Source: Candidatus Kapaibacterium sp. (lineage in GTDB: Bacteria; Bacteroidota; Ignavibacteria; Kapaibacteriales; UBA2268). Taken from it: DNA of 61,817 nt. The stretch spans positions 1 through 61,817 of the forward strand of contig JAONBD010000007.1 of NCBI GenBank assembly GCA_028376765.1, read 5' to 3'. Both the position numbers and the translations under genes were made by a program. The notes under the pieces were generated by a model. That model worked only from the letters and a program-made list of their open reading frames with translations. It ran no database searches and was not told where the DNA came from. Positions 8,974 to 17,754 of the stretch are shown here, one piece after another. Each line of letters begins with the position of its first letter. Within the stretch, counting starts at the first letter, position 1.

Positions 8974-9043
8974 TTTTCAATAATCCTTTAATAATTTTCT
9001 TAAAAGTTTTATTTTGCATCTAGCAGATAAATAAAGGGAGACA

Positions 9044-10174
9044 ATGCTTTACCACCTACTAACTTGGATTAATGAAAATTTTGACCCTGCTGGATTTGGA
9101 GTCTTTAAATACATCACCTTTCGGGCAGCAGCTGCTGCTATAACTGCATTGCTAATCAGCTTTTTTTTTGGAAAAAGGATAATCGGTTTACTTCAAAAGA
9201 ACTTAATTGGCGAGCAAGCCAAAACTGAACTCCAAGGTATTGGTCTCCACGTAAATAAAGCGGGCACTCCCACAATGGGTGGCCTTATTGTTTTGCTTTC
9301 ATTATTAGTACCATCTCTTCTCTGGGCTGATCTTACTAATATGTTCGTAATATTGGTAATTTTAACTACTACTTGGCTTGGGGCTGTTGGCTTTTTAGAT
9401 GATTATTTGAAAGTTGTCAAGAAGTATAAAAAAGGACTAATTGGAAAATATAAGATTGTTGGGCAGGTTATAATAGGATTTATAGTTGGTTCGGTTATCT
9501 ATTTTTTTCCTGAATCTTTTTCATCTGGGTTCGCAGAATTTAAATCGATGACAACAATTCCATTTTCTAAGGACTTTAATTTAGATTTTGGGATATTTTA
9601 TATTCCCATTGTAATTTTTATACTTACAGCCACTTCAAATGCAGTAAACCTTACTGATGGATTAGATGGATTAGCAATAGGAACTGTTGGTATTGCAGCT
9701 CTTTTCTTTGCAGTAATTGCTTATGTTTCTGGTCATGTTGAATATTCAGATTATCTAAATATTATGTACTTAGAGGGTTCTGGCGAATTAACCATATTTA
9801 TTGCAGCACTTGGGGGAGCAGCACTTGGTTTTTTATGGTTTAATTCTTATCCCGCACAAATATTTATGGGAGATACTGGGTCGCTTGCTTTGGGTGGAGC
9901 TATTGGGTGCTTAGCTATTTTACTTAAAAAAGAGTTTCTATTGCCAATAGTTGGAGGTGTCTTTTTTGCTGAAACCTTATCTGTGATAATCCAGATTAGT
10001 TATTTTAAATATACCAAACGTAGGTTTGGTTCTGGAAGAAGAATTTTTAAAGTAGCACCTATTCATCATCACTTTGAAAAAACAGGGTGGCACGAATCTA
10101 AAATTGTTTCAAGGTTTTATATTATTGCTGTAATGCTCGCTATAATAGCTATGGCAACTTTTAAGGTCAGATAA
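9044..10174 (+). CDS. mraY: Phospho-N-acetylmuramoyl-pentapeptide transferase
   Basis: MraY, 376 aa, an integral membrane enzyme that transfers phospho-MurNAc-pentapeptide from UDP to undecaprenyl phosphate, giving lipid I. Diagnostic motifs are all present: GTPTMGGLIVL, GFLDDYLKV (the DD pair), NLTDGLDGLA, FMGDTGSLALGG and APIHHHFEKTGW. A strong ribosome binding site (aaagggag, 6 nt before ATG) supports the start. It is not beside mur or fts genes here, unlike the usual dcw cluster. It overlaps the next gene, an AlkC-type DNA glycosylase, by one base. Confidence 0.97.
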   Translation: MLYHLLTWINENFDPAGFGVFKYITFRAAAAAITALLISFFFGKRIIGLLQKNLIGEQAKTELQGIGLHVNKAGTPTMGGLIVLLSLLVPSLLWADLTNMFVILVILTTTWLGAVGFLDDYLKVVKKYKKGLIGKYKIVGQVIIGFIVGSVIYFFPESFSSGFAEFKSMTTIPFSKDFNLDFGIFYIPIVIFILTATSNAVNLTDGLDGLAIGTVGIAALFFAVIAYVSGHVEYSDYLNIMYLEGSGELTIFIAALGGAALGFLWFNSYPAQIFMGDTGSLALGGAIGCLAILLKKEFLLPIVGGVFFAETLSVIIQISYFKYTKRRFGSGRRIFKVAPIHHHFEKTGWHESKIVSRFYIIAVMLAIIAMATFKVR

Positions 10175-11301
10175 TGAGTGAAGAAAAATTCTTATTTAAA
10201 GATATTATCAATAAAGATATAATAACAGAACTCGCCGCTAATTTAAAAAAGTGTTACTCTGATTTTAAAGCAGAGGAATTTATTGAATTTGTTACTAGCT
10301 CGCTCCCATCTCAAGAATTTAAAGAAAGAATAGTACAAGTTACAATAGGGCTAGAAAAGTATTTGCCAAGCGATTTCCCAACTGCTATTAATATTTTGAA
10401 TGAATCATTAGGCGATGAGCTTCCAGATAGGGATATTTTAGGTGAAAAAAATTATGAATCCTTTTATATTACTAGCTTCGGTGAGTTTGTTTCCAGAAAT
10501 GGATCAAATTATTTTGATCTATCAATGGACGCCCTTTACGAGCAAACAAAAAGGTTGACATCTGAGTTTTCAATTAGAATATTTTTAGAAAATTATGAAA
10601 CTGAAACACTAGAAGTATTGAAGCGATGGGCTAAAGATTCTAACCAACATGTACGCAGATTGGTAAGTGAGGGTTCCCGCCCAAGACTGCCTTGGGGTCT
10701 TATGCTTAAATCATTTGTAAAAAACCCAGATCCTATTTTAAAACTACTTGAGCTCTTAAAAAATGATGAATCTAGTTATGTTCGTAGATCGGTAGCCAAT
10801 AGTCTAAATGATATTTCAAAGGATCACCCCCATAAAGTTATTTTTGCTTTGCGTTCTTGGAAAAATGGTACAAAAGAAATGAGCCAACTCACTAGACATG
10901 CTCTCCGAACTCTAATAAAGGAGGGTAATCAGGATGCATTAGCATTATGTGGTTTTGATGATGGTGATAAATTAGAGCTTGAAGAATTTAGTTTAAAATC
11001 CGATAATGTTCAATTTGGAAAAGAATTAGAATTCGAAATAAAATTGAAATCAAATAAAGAATTAACTTCTAATATAATGATAGACTACGCAATTCATTAC
11101 ATGAAAGCTAATAAAAAACTAAGTAGAAAGATCTATAAGCTTTCTAAAAAGAAATTAGAACCAAGTACTGCTATTATTATTAATGGTAAAAGAAATTTTA
11201 AAGAAATCTCTACTAGAAAATTTTATTCAGGAATACATAAAATAGAGATTATTTGTAATGGAAAATCACTTGGAATAAAAGAATTTACTTTAATTAAATG
11301 A
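10174..11301 (+). CDS. AlkC-type DNA alkylation repair glycosylase with Ig-like domain
   Basis: 375 aa. Residues about 1-260 are helical HEAT-like repeats of the DNA_alkylation family, with RRLVSEGSRPRLPWG near residue 162, a signature of AlkC-type proteins, and a second repeat YVRRSVANSLNDISKDHP. Residues about 270-375 are beta-rich (IMIDYAIHYMKANKKLSRKI, then RKFYSGIHKIEIICNG), matching the Ig-like domain that some AlkC proteins carry at the C-terminus. These enzymes remove cationic alkylated bases such as 3-methyladenine and 3-methylcytosine without flipping the base. The start codon overlaps the mraY stop, so the two are probably co-transcribed, an unexpected pairing. Confidence 0.82.
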   Translation: MSEEKFLFKDIINKDIITELAANLKKCYSDFKAEEFIEFVTSSLPSQEFKERIVQVTIGLEKYLPSDFPTAINILNESLGDELPDRDILGEKNYESFYITSFGEFVSRNGSNYFDLSMDALYEQTKRLTSEFSIRIFLENYETETLEVLKRWAKDSNQHVRRLVSEGSRPRLPWGLMLKSFVKNPDPILKLLELLKNDESSYVRRSVANSLNDISKDHPHKVIFALRSWKNGTKEMSQLTRHALRTLIKEGNQDALALCGFDDGDKLELEEFSLKSDNVQFGKELEFEIKLKSNKELTSNIMIDYAIHYMKANKKLSRKIYKLSKKKLEPSTAIIINGKRNFKEISTRKFYSGIHKIEIICNGKSLGIKEFTLIK

Positions 11302-11354
11302 AACAGCTACATTGATGAATGTTTAACATTTTAAAAAAAAATAAAGTATTAACT

Positions 11355-11939
11355 ATGAAATATGACTACGCATTTGTTGGTTTAGGAAACCCTGGCGATA
11401 AATATGCAGAAACCAGACATAATATCGGTTGGATGTTAATTGAAAAAATTGCTAGTAAATATAAGTTAACTTTTAAGGCGGGTTCTGCTAATTTTTATTA
11501 TTCGGAAATGAAGTATGCAGGTAAAAATGTAATTCTGATTTTACCTACAACTTATATGAATAGCTCTGGAGAAGCCGTAGCTTTTGTGTCCAAGAAGTAT
11601 AAGATTGAACCTAAAAACATTTTAATTTTTGTAGATGAATATAATTTCCCATTAGGCAAAATTCACATTAAATCGAATGGTTCTGGAGGTGGTCACAATG
11701 GAACTACATCTGTGATAAACCATATAGGAAGTGAATTTGTTCGGCTTCGCCTTGGTATAGACAGAAATTTTGGACAAGGTGAACTTGTAGAATATGTACT
11801 TGCAAAATTTAAAGAGGATGAAGTTGAGCAGGTAACTCAAATGTTGAATGATTCCGTGTTATCATTAGAACATTTTTTAAAAGTAGGTTATAAAAGAGCA
11901 ATTAGCGATATAAATTCAGGTACTCTAATTCAAAAATAA
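11355..11939 (+). CDS. pth: Peptidyl-tRNA hydrolase
   Basis: Releases tRNA from peptidyl-tRNA that dropped off the ribosome. Motifs are canonical: FVGLGNPGDKY, TRHNIGW (catalytic His), DEYNFPLGKI and SGGGHNG. I chose the ATG at 11355 (194 aa) because MKYDYAFVGLGNPG gives the normal N-terminus; an in-frame ATG at 11319 would add 12 basic residues not usual in the family. The stretch between the AlkC-type gene and pth is short, so they may share a transcript. Confidence 0.95.
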   Translation: MKYDYAFVGLGNPGDKYAETRHNIGWMLIEKIASKYKLTFKAGSANFYYSEMKYAGKNVILILPTTYMNSSGEAVAFVSKKYKIEPKNILIFVDEYNFPLGKIHIKSNGSGGGHNGTTSVINHIGSEFVRLRLGIDRNFGQGELVEYVLAKFKEDEVEQVTQMLNDSVLSLEHFLKVGYKRAISDINSGTLIQK

Positions 11940-12016
11940 TAATTAAAATAGCATTTTATTTATTAACATTTTATTCTTAATTTTACACAGCAGCAAAGAG
12001 ATAATAAGAGGAAAAC

Positions 12017-12436
12017 ATGCCAATCGAACTTATGGGCTTCAAATCAAATGGGAAGTCTAAAATACCGTTTTTTACTGTTTCTGTATCAGCAGGTATTCCC
12101 GTACCAGTAGATACCGACGAATCAACTGTCATTGATTTAAATGAATATTTGGTGGATCACCCTAGCAGTACTTTTTTTGCAAAAATAACTGGTGAAGATT
12201 TATCAATTGTGGGTATTCATGATAGTGACATATTAATAATTGATACTGGCAGCGAACCAATTGATGGTAAGATGATATTGGTTATGTTAAATGAAGAGCT
12301 TACCGTAAAAATATTTAGAGATATTGATGGTGAAATATTTTTTGAGTCTTCTCAAAACAATTTTATCCCTAGAAATCTACCTGGTTTAAATTATGAAATG
12401 ATTGGAGTAATTACAAAAATTATCCATTCTATCTAG
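12017..12436 (+). CDS. UmuD-like S24 protein with Ala-Gly cleavage site but no catalytic serine
   Basis: 139 aa, aligned along its whole length with UmuD. The self-cleavage region is present: SAGIPVP (residues 24-30), with A25-G26 where UmuD has Cys24-Gly25, then DLNEYLVDHPSSTFFAKITG. The nucleophile motif GDSM of UmuD is replaced by GEDL, putting D61 in place of the catalytic serine. The general-base lysine survives as K98 (LTVKIF). It therefore should not cleave itself. A good ribosome binding site (agaggaaaac) precedes the ATG, and a near-consensus promoter (TTTT, 20 nt, TAATTTTA) lies at 11954-11985. The next gene, 35 nt downstream, is a second UmuD-like protein with an intact Ser-Lys dyad. 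No umuC or dinB polymerase gene is adjacent. Confidence 0.75.
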   Translation: MPIELMGFKSNGKSKIPFFTVSVSAGIPVPVDTDESTVIDLNEYLVDHPSSTFFAKITGEDLSIVGIHDSDILIIDTGSEPIDGKMILVMLNEELTVKIFRDIDGEIFFESSQNNFIPRNLPGLNYEMIGVITKIIHSI

Positions 12437-12471
12437 TAAATTGGCATAAGAATTGAATAATTCAATTTAAT

Positions 12472-12894
12472 ATGAAAGTAAAAGAAATAATAGAACTAAA
12501 CTCAAAATTTGATTTTGAAGCCCCAGTATTTAAGGCATCTTCAAAGCTCAAAAACAAGCTCTCGGAACAAATCACCAAAGATACATTAGATTTAAATAAG
12601 ATGCTCGCTCCAAAACCTGAGGACATTTACCTAGTGAGGGTTGGTGGCGAATCAATGATAGATAAAAAAATCTATGATGGTGATGTTTTAATAGTGGATA
12701 AAAACGCCAAACCTAAGATAGATGATATTGTGATTTCATCATTAAACGGTGAGATGACAGTTAAAACCTTTAAAAAAGAAAATGGGAGAGCATACTTAGT
12801 TTCTGCTAACTCCCAATTTTTCCCAATAGAGATTTCACCCCTATTTCAATTTAAAATTCAAGGTGTTGTAAAACACGTAATTAGAATTGCTTAG
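12472..12894 (+). CDS. UmuD/LexA-like S24 peptidase with intact Ser-Lys dyad but no Ala-Gly site
   Basis: 140 aa, peptidase S24 fold. The nucleophile is S61 in GGESMIDKKIYDGDVLIVD and the general base is K98 in EMTVKTF, spaced exactly as in UmuD (S60, K97). The region that should carry the scissile bond reads FKASSKLKNKL and has no Ala-Gly or Cys-Gly pair, so the usual self-cleavage looks impossible. There is no N-terminal helix-turn-helix, so it is not a LexA repressor. It lies 35 nt after the complementary UmuD-like gene, and its stop overlaps the end of the convergent SPOR gene by 4 nt. It may act in trans on its neighbour. Confidence 0.75.
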   Translation: MKVKEIIELNSKFDFEAPVFKASSKLKNKLSEQITKDTLDLNKMLAPKPEDIYLVRVGGESMIDKKIYDGDVLIVDKNAKPKIDDIVISSLNGEMTVKTFKKENGRAYLVSANSQFFPIEISPLFQFKIQGVVKHVIRIA

Positions 12895-13883
12895 TATTTT
12901 TCAATAACAACTGGGTTGCAAGAGCATTGGCGACTTACAATTATTTTAGCTGCTTCTGCTGATCTTTTTGATGAGTAAGCTCCTATAACTACAGCAAACT
13001 GAGTGCTTCCATCAATAGTAACAGGGCTAATCTCTGTTCGCATTCTTTGAGCTAGGAACTTTTGTTGTTCTTGCTCAGCTAAATCTCTTGATGCAAAAGA
13101 TGCAACCTGCAAGCCATAGCTAATTTGAGTATTAGTTTTTGTTGCTGCTTGCTCATCTTTGATAAGTTCATTGAATGCTAAGTCTTTTTTCTGAGAAGTT
13201 TTTGGCATTTCAGCTTGTTTATCTTCTACTTCTAAATCATTAGAAACAGGCTGATTTTTTAATATTTCTTGTTGTTGTTTTAACAAATCTTGTGCAGTTT
13301 TCTTTCTTGGTTGTTCAGCTTTAGATTCTTGAACTATCTGAGTTTCATCTTTTCCCATCTCCAGAGAGTTATCTGCAAAAACATCTTTTTTTGTTTCTTT
13401 AGGCTCTTCAATAATATCAGATCTTTTTTCTGAAATATCAAGATTAGGTAATTTAAGTTCATTTTGCTTTTTGTAGGAAGCCAATCCAACTGCAGAACGA
13501 ACAACATCAGTTGCTGGAACTATCAATTGTGAAGTTGGATATTTTTGTCTCATAACAGCCAATGAAGAATTTGCTCTTTTTTCATCGCCTAGTATTGCAT
13601 AAAATTGGATTATTCGCCACAAGGCATCATCAGCCCATTCACTATTGGGATGTTCCTGAACAATTTTTTGATAAAAATCCATTGCTTTAAAAGCATCTTG
13701 TAGAACCGCTCCAGCTAAAAGCATAACCCCAGGGTCATTAGGACTTTCTACGTATAAATCAAGCATTACTGATCGAACTTCGTCAGTTTTGCCTTCTGCT
13801 ACCATGTTTAAATATTTTCCGATTTGTAAATCCTTTGCCAACATAATACATGGCAAAAGAAATAATGCTGCTAATTTTCTCAC
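12891..13883 (-). CDS. Exported TPR and SPOR-domain protein
   Basis: 330 aa, GTG start at 13883 preceded by a G-rich ribosome binding site (ggggga). A signal peptide (1-16, ending MLAKD) leads into TPR-like helices (about 30-130, including YQKIVQEHPNSEWADDALWR). A charged, low-complexity linker rich in Lys/Glu/Gln follows (140-250), then a C-terminal SPOR domain (about 253-330, SYGLQVASFASRDLAEQ and VVIGAYSSKRSAEAAK). SPOR domains bind peptidoglycan lacking stem peptides at division sites, so a periplasmic role in cell division or envelope upkeep is likely. It stands alone on its strand. Confidence 0.82.
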   Translation of the reverse strand: MRKLAALFLLPCIMLAKDLQIGKYLNMVAEGKTDEVRSVMLDLYVESPNDPGVMLLAGAVLQDAFKAMDFYQKIVQEHPNSEWADDALWRIIQFYAILGDEKRANSSLAVMRQKYPTSQLIVPATDVVRSAVGLASYKKQNELKLPNLDISEKRSDIIEEPKETKKDVFADNSLEMGKDETQIVQESKAEQPRKKTAQDLLKQQQEILKNQPVSNDLEVEDKQAEMPKTSQKKDLAFNELIKDEQAATKTNTQISYGLQVASFASRDLAEQEQQKFLAQRMRTEISPVTIDGSTQFAVVIGAYSSKRSAEAAKIIVSRQCSCNPVVIEKY

Positions 13884-13998
13884 TTAAAATGTCCCCCGAC
13901 TGTGATTATATAGATATGTTAACAACAAATTTAATAAATTTCTTTAAACTGATGTAGTGTGTTGAAAAAATAATTGTTTTATTTAATTTTTAATTTTA

Positions 13999-14030
13999 TT
14001 TGTTGGCTTTTGCAAACTCCTTTATATTTG
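13999..14030 (+). promoter_or_regulatory. Bacteroidota-type promoter for the lipoprotein gene
   Basis: TTTG (13999-14002), 20 nt, then TATATTTGT (14023-14031), a full match to TTTG/TAnnTTTGY. The start would fall about 35 nt before the ATG at 14070. This is the best promoter of the type in the window. Confidence 0.65.
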
Positions 14031-14069
14031 TAATATGAAATCGTATTTTTTCTAAAAAAGAGGCAAATA

Positions 14070-15092
14070 ATGAGATTTACTACTCTTACCATTCTAATTG
14101 CAATTCTATCTTTAACTGCTTGTAAGAAAGAAGTTGAAACAAAACCACCTGCAGAAATAACTAATCTTGTCGAATATAAAGATGATGCAACAGGACTATC
14201 TATTATATATCCTGAGGGTTGGGATATGAATTCTAATGTTGGAAAGGGTATGTTTGCATTTTCAATTCCAGAAGCTAAATCACGATTTACTCGTTATGAT
14301 GGTTTTGGGGATCCAGTAGCTAGGTTACAGTTAAATACTTTAAAGATTGACTCTACAAGATCTTTTGATGATATTATGGACGGAAAAATGATTTTTGATT
14401 CGTCAGTCTATGTTGGTCCATCAAAAATAATGTTAGAAGATTCTATCGAAGCAATTTCCTATTCTTATACTTTCCCTCTTAATGATGGTGAATTCAAAGG
14501 TATAATTATTGGAGCTACAAAGGATAGTGTTTTAGCAACAATTTTTAGATTTGAATCATTTGGAAATACATATCAAAAATATCAATCAGAAATTGATAAA
14601 ATGATTTCTAGTATCAAGTTAGCTGTTAACCCATCTGTTTCTGATACTATTTACCTTAAGCAAGAGCTTCCACTACCATCTCAAAATCTTGTAAGAAAAT
14701 CTGGTGATGGTTATACAATCTCTATTCCAGATAACTTTAAAGCAGTAAAATATAAATCTGCTGGAACTTATGCTAGAAAGTATGAGGGCGAAAGAAGAGC
14801 AGATTCCTATGTAGTTGTCGAAGTATTAAAAAAATCTAAAAAAGCATTAAAGAAAATTGTTGAGTTGAACGCTAAGCAAATGAAATTAACTGATGTTGAG
14901 CAAATAAAGCTTAATGGACAAGATGCATTTATGTTTGAATATGATACAAGACCTGGCAAGAACAAAAGAAGAATTTATTTCTTAAAAAATGGTGATATAC
15001 CTTTTAGAATTATAGCTGATTGGTCAGTGGAAGAAGAAAGCGATTATCTACCTGTATTCGAGAAGCTTGTTGAAACTTTCAAAATGAAATAA
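14070..15092 (+). CDS. Lipoprotein with two PsbP/DUF1795-like repeats
   Basis: 340 aa. A lipoprotein signal peptide ends in the lipobox LTAC with C18 as the lipidated residue, followed by KKEVETK, so the protein is anchored in a membrane facing the periplasm or outside. The rest seems to be two related halves, each opening with a strand pair of the form Y.D..TGLSIIYPEGW (about 36-54) and KSGDGYTISIPDNFK (about 211-225). Such openings occur in PsbP/DUF1795-like domains. Function unknown. It has its own promoter and terminator, so it is a single-gene unit. Confidence 0.7.
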   Translation: MRFTTLTILIAILSLTACKKEVETKPPAEITNLVEYKDDATGLSIIYPEGWDMNSNVGKGMFAFSIPEAKSRFTRYDGFGDPVARLQLNTLKIDSTRSFDDIMDGKMIFDSSVYVGPSKIMLEDSIEAISYSYTFPLNDGEFKGIIIGATKDSVLATIFRFESFGNTYQKYQSEIDKMISSIKLAVNPSVSDTIYLKQELPLPSQNLVRKSGDGYTISIPDNFKAVKYKSAGTYARKYEGERRADSYVVVEVLKKSKKALKKIVELNAKQMKLTDVEQIKLNGQDAFMFEYDTRPGKNKRRIYFLKNGDIPFRIIADWSVEEESDYLPVFEKLVETFKMK

Positions 15093-15109
15093 AATATCTG
15101 AATTTCAAG

Positions 15110-15141
15110 TTTTAAAAAGGGCGTTTTTTCTGTAATTTTGC
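15110..15141 (+). promoter_or_regulatory. Candidate guaA promoter inside the upstream terminator
   Basis: TAATTTTGC (15133-15141) fully matches the Bacteroidota -7 element TAnnTTTGY. Nineteen nt upstream stands TTTT (15110-15113, consensus TTTG). Transcription would start about 15147, some 25 nt before the guaA ATG. The -7 element lies in the terminator loop, so the new transcript would contain only the 3' arm. Confidence 0.45.
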
Positions 15142-15158
15142 AGAATAACGCCTTTTTT
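15114..15158 (+). terminator. Terminator after the lipoprotein gene
   Basis: Twelve-base inverted arms (15114-15125 and 15147-15158, one G-T pair) ending in a run of T. The arms are A-rich/T-rich at the base, so the hairpin could work in both directions. Its 21-nt loop contains the -7 element of the next gene's promoter. Confidence 0.8.
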
Positions 15159-15172
15159 ATATTGAGTCAACC

Positions 15173-16711
15173 ATGAAAAATAGTCAAAAAATTATCATTT
15201 TAGATTTTGGGTCACAGTATACCCAGTTAATCGCAAGAAAAATAAGAGAGATTGGGGTATATGCCGAAATCTTTCCTTATAACATATCTCAAGAAAAATT
15301 CAATCAGCTAAACCCAACAGGTTTAATATTATCTGGTGGTCCATCAAGTGTTTACGATGAAAAAGCTCCTATACCTAGTATAGATGTTGAAAATTTGAAA
15401 ATACCTATTTTAGGCATTTGTTATGGTTTGCAATTAATTGCTTTTAAAAATAATGGTAAGGTTGACCCAGCAAGTAAAAGAGAATATGGAAAAGCTAAAT
15501 TTATAGTTGATGAATCAGATCCCCTTCTTGAAGGAGTAGATAATAAACAGGTATGGATGAGCCATGGCGATTCACTATCATCTTTGCCAGAAGGTTTTAA
15601 GTCAATTGCTCATACAAATAATTCGCCCTTTTGTATTATTTCAAATACTGAAAGAAAAATTTATGGCTTGCAATTCCATCCAGAGGTTCACCACTCAACT
15701 GATGGGAAGAAAATTTTAGCCAATTTTGCTAAAAATATATGTAAAATTACAGATGAATGGACTGCAGATTCTTTTATAGAAAATCAGCTGAAACTAATAA
15801 AAGAAAAAGTTGGTGATGATGAAGTTATTTGTGGTTTATCTGGTGGAGTAGATTCAACAGTTACAGCGGTTTTAATCCACAAAGCGATAGGAGATAAACT
15901 TCACTGCATCCATGTAGATAGTGGCTTGATGCGTAAAGGAGAAAGCGATCAAATCGAAAAATTATTTGATGAGCATTTCTCAATGAATATTAAGGTTATT
16001 AATGCTGAAGATCAGTTTTTGTCAAAGTTAAGTGGTGTCTCAGATCCAGAGAAAAAACGAAAAATTATTGGGAACGAGTTTATTGAGGTTTTCGATTCTG
16101 AAGCATCAAAATTATCTTCTGCAAAATGGCTCGCTCAAGGGACATTGTATCCAGATGTAATTGAATCTGTGTCAGTAAATGGGCCATCTGCAACTATTAA
16201 GACTCACCACAATGTGGGTGGTCTTCCAGAGAAAATGAATTTGAAACTGATTGAACCATTCAGAGAGCTTTTTAAAGATGAAGTACGAAATGTAGGTAGA
16301 AAGCTTGGAATACCAGATTGGTTTATTGATAGGCATCCATTTCCTGGGCCAGGACTAGGAATTAGAATCCTTGGTGATGTTAGCAAAGAGAAAGCTGATT
16401 TGCTTCGAGAAGCAGATGCAATATATATAGAAGAAATTCAGAACGCTGGACTTTATAATGATATATGGCAAGCCTTTGCTGTTCTGCTCCCAGTTAAAAG
16501 TGTAGGAGTTATGGGCGATAATCGTACTTACGAATTTACTTTGGCTCTAAGAGCAGTAACTAGTGTAGATGGTATGACTGCAGAGTTCTTTCATTTCCCC
16601 TTTGATGTTTTAGAAAAAATATCCAATAGAATAATTAATGAAATAAGAGGAATAAATAGAGTAACATACGATATTACTTCTAAACCTCCTGGGACTATTG
16701 AATGGGAATAA
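15173..16711 (+). CDS. guaA: GMP synthase (glutamine-hydrolysing)
   Basis: 512 aa, standard length. It converts XMP to GMP with glutamine and ATP. The N-terminal class I glutamine amidotransferase domain has the nucleophile C83 in GICYGLQLI and the His-Glu of [10 protein letters not shown]. The ATP pyrophosphatase domain has the P-loop [12 protein letters not shown], and the C-terminal dimerisation domain ends with [20 protein letters not shown] and [10 protein letters not shown], as in all GuaA. It is read alone from a candidate promoter embedded in the preceding terminator. The next gene is convergent 8 nt away. Confidence 0.97.
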   Translation: MKNSQKIIILDFGSQYTQLIARKIREIGVYAEIFPYNISQEKFNQLNPTGLILSGGPSSVYDEKAPIPSIDVENLKIPILGICYGLQLIAFKNNGKVDPASKREYGKAKFIVDESDPLLEGVDNKQVWMSHGDSLSSLPEGFKSIAHTNNSPFCIISNTERKIYGLQFHPEVHHSTDGKKILANFAKNICKITDEWTADSFIENQLKLIKEKVGDDEVICGLSGGVDSTVTAVLIHKAIGDKLHCIHVDSGLMRKGESDQIEKLFDEHFSMNIKVINAEDQFLSKLSGVSDPEKKRKIIGNEFIEVFDSEASKLSSAKWLAQGTLYPDVIESVSVNGPSATIKTHHNVGGLPEKMNLKLIEPFRELFKDEVRNVGRKLGIPDWFIDRHPFPGPGLGIRILGDVSKEKADLLREADAIYIEEIQNAGLYNDIWQAFAVLLPVKSVGVMGDNRTYEFTLALRAVTSVDGMTAEFFHFPFDVLEKISNRIINEIRGINRVTYDITSKPPGTIEWE

Positions 16712-16719
16712 AACAATAA

Positions 16720-17622
16720 TTACTTGGTAATTTCTATAAGAAATCTGATTGGTTTGTTAATAATAAGTGTAGCTAGTTGATCAAAAACTCGCCACAAATT
16801 AAATGGTAAAAACCCCAGAAAATAATTTGTTCTTAATCTGCCAAGGTATTTATTACCAAATATTAAGTGATTGTATTTAGAGTTTACTGGTAAAATATCT
16901 TTAATATTATCTTCATTAAAACTATGAAGGTGAGCATGTTTGGTAGTTGGTTTATTACAATGGACACATAGTTGGTATTCTAATTTTTCATTGTAGGGTG
17001 TAGTAATTATTAATTTCCCTTTTGGTTTTAATGCTCTTAATAGCTCATTAATAAATTCTTTTGGATTTATAACATGCTCAATTATTTCTGATGCAATTAT
17101 ACAATCAAGTGAATTATCTTTTATTGGTAGGTGAAAAACATCGGCTATTAAACCAGAATGGTTAGGTGAAGGAAATTTTTCAATGGCTTTTTTGGGGTTG
17201 CTTTCAGATATATCCATCGAGATAACTTTCTTACCTTTTTGCAAGAAATACTCAGCTACCCATGCTGAACCACACCCAACATCTAATATCAAATCTGTAT
17301 CATTTGGGACTTTACTTATAATTGCTTGATGTATACGCCTAAATTCGTCTGTAGTAGCAGAACAAGTGTATTCTTCAAAATAATCATTGATTTTTGCATC
17401 AAGTTCATAGTGTTGGTGATATACGAAATCAGTTCCAAAATCGAGATGTAACTGTGAAGCAACTTCAATTGCTTTATAGTTGTTTGGCCTTAAGTCTGGC
17501 AAATCATTAATTAACTTATATTTCTGTTCATTATTAGAAATAAAGGAATTATCTTCTATGTTCTTGGTTAACATAGATTTATCACTTGGGTCGCATAATA
17601 TTTTTTCTAAGAAATTTTTCAT
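16720..17622 (-). CDS. Class I SAM-dependent methyltransferase with Trm112-like N-terminus
   Basis: 300 aa. Residues 1-50 (FLEKILCDPSDKSMLTKN, then NEQKYKLINDLPDL) resemble a Trm112-like zinc ribbon reduced to one cysteine. The Methyltransf_11/25-type domain has motif I LILDVGCGSAWVAEYF (about 110-125), the acidic residue of motif II in VISMDIS and motif IV in KPKGKLIITTPY. A CxxC pair (LCVHCNKPT) follows near residue 215. Its neighbour is a sugar-phosphate transferase, so a role in surface polysaccharide or lipid modification is plausible but unproven. No signal peptide. Confidence 0.78.
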   Translation of the reverse strand: MKNFLEKILCDPSDKSMLTKNIEDNSFISNNEQKYKLINDLPDLRPNNYKAIEVASQLHLDFGTDFVYHQHYELDAKINDYFEEYTCSATTDEFRRIHQAIISKVPNDTDLILDVGCGSAWVAEYFLQKGKKVISMDISESNPKKAIEKFPSPNHSGLIADVFHLPIKDNSLDCIIASEIIEHVINPKEFINELLRALKPKGKLIITTPYNEKLEYQLCVHCNKPTTKHAHLHSFNEDNIKDILPVNSKYNHLIFGNKYLGRLRTNYFLGFLPFNLWRVFDQLATLIINKPIRFLIEITK

Positions 17623-17754
17623 ATTACAAAAATATTCATTTTTTCGGAGACGTTTTTTAAAGAATTGTGTCTTTATAGTAAAAGCAAGAAATAATTTAAG
17701 GAAGCAAGCTATGTAAATTTAGACGAATTGTTAAATTCAATTCAGGAGATTTAG

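Noticed and set aside
11941-12016. LexA/SOS operator before the UmuD-like pair
   Set aside because: I looked for a palindromic damage box and saw none; only a weak promoter-like pair. The LexA box of this group is not known to me, so this is no evidence either way.
17626-17634. TATTTTTGT promoter-like element on the minus strand before the methyltransferase
   Set aside because: It matches TAnnTTTGY but lies 3 nt from the start codon and has no -33 element at 19-20 nt, so it would need a leaderless or later start.
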